From Myxococcales bacterium (lineage in GTDB: Bacteria > Myxococcota_A > Polyangia > Nannocystales > Nannocystaceae): a stretch of 6,552 bases of DNA. The notes beneath the pieces are model-generated. The model was not told the DNA's origin. It saw only the letters and a program-made list of their open reading frames with translations, and did no database searches. The number at the start of each line of letters is the position of its first letter. The first letter of the stretch is position 1. The translations under genes and the position numbers were made by a program. This document shows, piece by piece, positions 5,241 to 6,552 of the stretch. The stretch lies in contig JAGQIT010001044.1 in NCBI GenBank assembly GCA_020431135.1, positions 1 through 6,552 on the forward strand, in the 5' to 3' direction.

Positions 5241-6552
5241 CTAGAGATCCGGGCAGTCGACCGCCGGGTTCTCGGAGAGCGCGCAGCTGTAGGTGAGCTT
5301 CGCCTTGATGTCCGGGTCGGTGTTGATCGTGAAGAACTCGAGGTTCCAGCCGGCGTCGGCGCACTTCTGCGACATGTCGTCGTCGGCGTCCGGGGTGAGC
5401 CCCGCCTTGTCGACGCGGTTGACGTAGCAGATCGTGCTCCCCTGCGGCGGCGCGAGGCCGTCGCCCTCGTCGACGCAGAGCGGCACGGCCGAGACCTCCT
5501 TTGTCTCGAGGTCGGTGTTGTAGACCGTGCAGTCGGGCTCGAGGATCGGCGTGTTCGGGTCGCTGTCGGCGACGCACTCCGGGACGCAGGCCGGGACCAG
5601 GTTGTCGCGCAGGCGCTCGGCGATCGCCGCGAGCGCGGGGCTGTAGTCGGCGCTGCAGATCGAGAAGAGGTTGACGTCGGCGTCGACCTGGAAGAACTCG
5701 GCGAACTCGCGCAGGCGCACCGGCGGCAGGCCGGCGCCGCCGTCGGCGCTCGTGCACCCGGGGTCGACCCCGTAGGCGTCGAGGAAGGCGCCGTCGCCGA
5801 GCGCGGTGTAGCTCAGCGGGTCGCCCGCGAAGCCCTGGGGGACGCCCGCGATCACGGAGACGAAGACCTCGGCCTCGGCGTTGATCTGCCGGCGCTCGTC
5901 CTCGATCTGCTGAAGGAGGCCGACGTAGCGGTCGAGCGGGTGGAGGACGGCGCTGTCCGGATCGTCCGTCTGGGCGCCGCTCGTGTCGTGGTTGGCGGCC
6001 CAGCAGCTCCCGAAGTCGGGGCCGGGGCTGTCGCAGGCGACCCCGGCGCGCCAACACATCGACGACGTCGGGTAGACGTCGCCGGGGTCGTTCCAGAAGA
6101 CCTTGTTGTCGACGAAGATCTCGTTGTGCTCGGGGTTCACCGAGCAGTCGAGTTCGTCGGTGATGATGACGACGCTGAGCAGCGCGCTGTCGCGGAGGAA
6201 GCCGAAGTTCGGCTCATCGGCGGTCTCGCTGCGCTTGACGCCGAGGTAGAGCGCCTCGAGCGGCCCCTCGAAGCCGCAGCCGTTGACCCCCTGCGGGCCG
6301 AAGCACTGGAGCGCCTGGACGGTCGAGACGCCGTCCGGGAGGTTCGTGACGGCGCCGCTGCGCTCGATCCACGGGCGCGGCTTCGGGTTCGGGTCCTTGT
6401 CGGTGGTCGTCGGCGTGATCGCGAGGTCGGCGTCGGTGAGCCCGCAGTAGTCGGTGCAGGCGAAGGAGGCGTCGAGCGGCGGGTCGACGCCCTCGAAGGT
6501 GAAGTCGCCGAGGCCGACCCGATCGACGCAGGACGAGAGGACGAAGTTGCCG
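5241..6552 (-). CDS. Secreted-type Cys-rich VWA-like domain protein, 5' end outside window
   Basis: The frame is open from the window edge to TAG at 5241, giving 436 C-terminal residues; start and signal sequence are not visible. Visible residues about 80-137 contain 'LQCFGPQGVNGCGFEGPLEALYLG' and 'FGFLRDSALLSVVIITDELDCS', the pattern of the von Willebrand factor A-like domain found in many Myxococcota extracellular proteins, where the hydrophobic strand ends in Thr-Asp and a Cys follows. The MIDAS DxSxS motif would lie upstream, outside the window. Further on, 'HPLDRYVGLLQQIEDER', 'VFVSVIAGVPQG' and 'FSICSADYSPALAAIAERLRDNLVPACVPEC' fit the rest of that family. There are 19 Cys in view, many evenly spread as expected for a disulfide-bonded exported protein. 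The family role is poorly known; metal-dependent ligand binding or surface adhesion is inferred. It converges on the arrestin-like gene. A GTG at 6140 is only an internal codon, since coding similarity continues well upstream of it. Confidence 0.85.
   Translation of the reverse strand, partial: GNFVLSSCVDRVGLGDFTFEGVDPPLDASFACTDYCGLTDADLAITPTTTDKDPNPKPRPWIERSGAVTNLPDGVSTVQALQCFGPQGVNGCGFEGPLEALYLGVKRSETADEPNFGFLRDSALLSVVIITDELDCSVNPEHNEIFVDNKVFWNDPGDVYPTSSMCWRAGVACDSPGPDFGSCWAANHDTSGAQTDDPDSAVLHPLDRYVGLLQQIEDERRQINAEAEVFVSVIAGVPQGFAGDPLSYTALGDGAFLDAYGVDPGCTSADGGAGLPPVRLREFAEFFQVDADVNLFSICSADYSPALAAIAERLRDNLVPACVPECVADSDPNTPILEPDCTVYNTDLETKEVSAVPLCVDEGDGLAPPQGSTICYVNRVDKAGLTPDADDDMSQKCADAGWNLEFFTINTDPDIKAKLTYSCALSENPAVDCPDL

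Noticed and set aside
5011..6057. 348-codon minus-strand frame crossing the convergent gap
   Set aside because: It is an Arg/Pro/Gly-rich frame-shifted copy of the VWA-like gene that runs on antisense through the arrestin-like gene; no domain is present.
1..6552. CRISPR array, tRNA or rRNA gene, insertion sequence, attachment site, tandem repeat array
   Set aside because: I saw no spaced direct repeats, tRNA-like cloverleaf, transposase fragment or terminal inverted repeats; composition is even across the window with no sign of recent transfer.

Overview
The window looks like chromosomal DNA from a very GC-rich Gram-negative bacterium, most probably a myxobacterium-like (Myxococcota) lineage. 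The evidence is a strong G/C bias at third codon positions, two secreted Cys-rich proteins of a style common in that phylum (one with a Big_5-like beta-sandwich, one with the 'VVIITDELDCS' core of a von Willebrand A fold), and no phage, IS or CRISPR material. The lineage is an inference from protein style; there is no rRNA or other marker gene.

Layout, left to right. (1) Positions 1-1085, minus strand: the N-terminal 361 residues of a secreted Cys-rich protein whose 3' end lies outside the window. (2) Positions 1178-3550, minus strand: a 790-residue family GH31 glycosidase that matches the sulfoquinovosidase (YihQ) branch motif by motif. It has an added N-terminal membrane anchor, and a Gln replaces the Arg that binds the sulfonate in YihQ. 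(3) Positions 3551-3667: a 117-bp divergent intergenic region. (4) Positions 3668-4531, plus strand: a CnoX/YbbN-type chaperedoxin (thioredoxin domain plus TPR-like tail) with an intact CGPC site, followed at once by a perfect 9-bp hairpin. (5) Positions 4640-5134, plus strand: a 164-residue cytosolic protein, probably an arrestin-like beta-sandwich, with its own well-formed promoter and a Shine-Dalgarno sequence. (6) Positions 5135-5240: a convergent intergenic gap holding two inverted repeats. (7) Positions 5241-6552, minus strand: the C-terminal 436 residues of a secreted-type, Cys-rich VWA-like protein whose 5' end lies outside the window.

The genes do not form an obvious pathway. Each seems to have its own promoter and terminator-like hairpin, so this reads as an ordinary chromosomal stretch of single-gene units. 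Points worth a second look are the changed substrate pocket and membrane anchor of the GH31 enzyme, -10-like boxes so close to three start codons that those mRNAs may be leaderless, and the uncharacterised arrestin-like protein. I did not find a convincing new multi-gene system.
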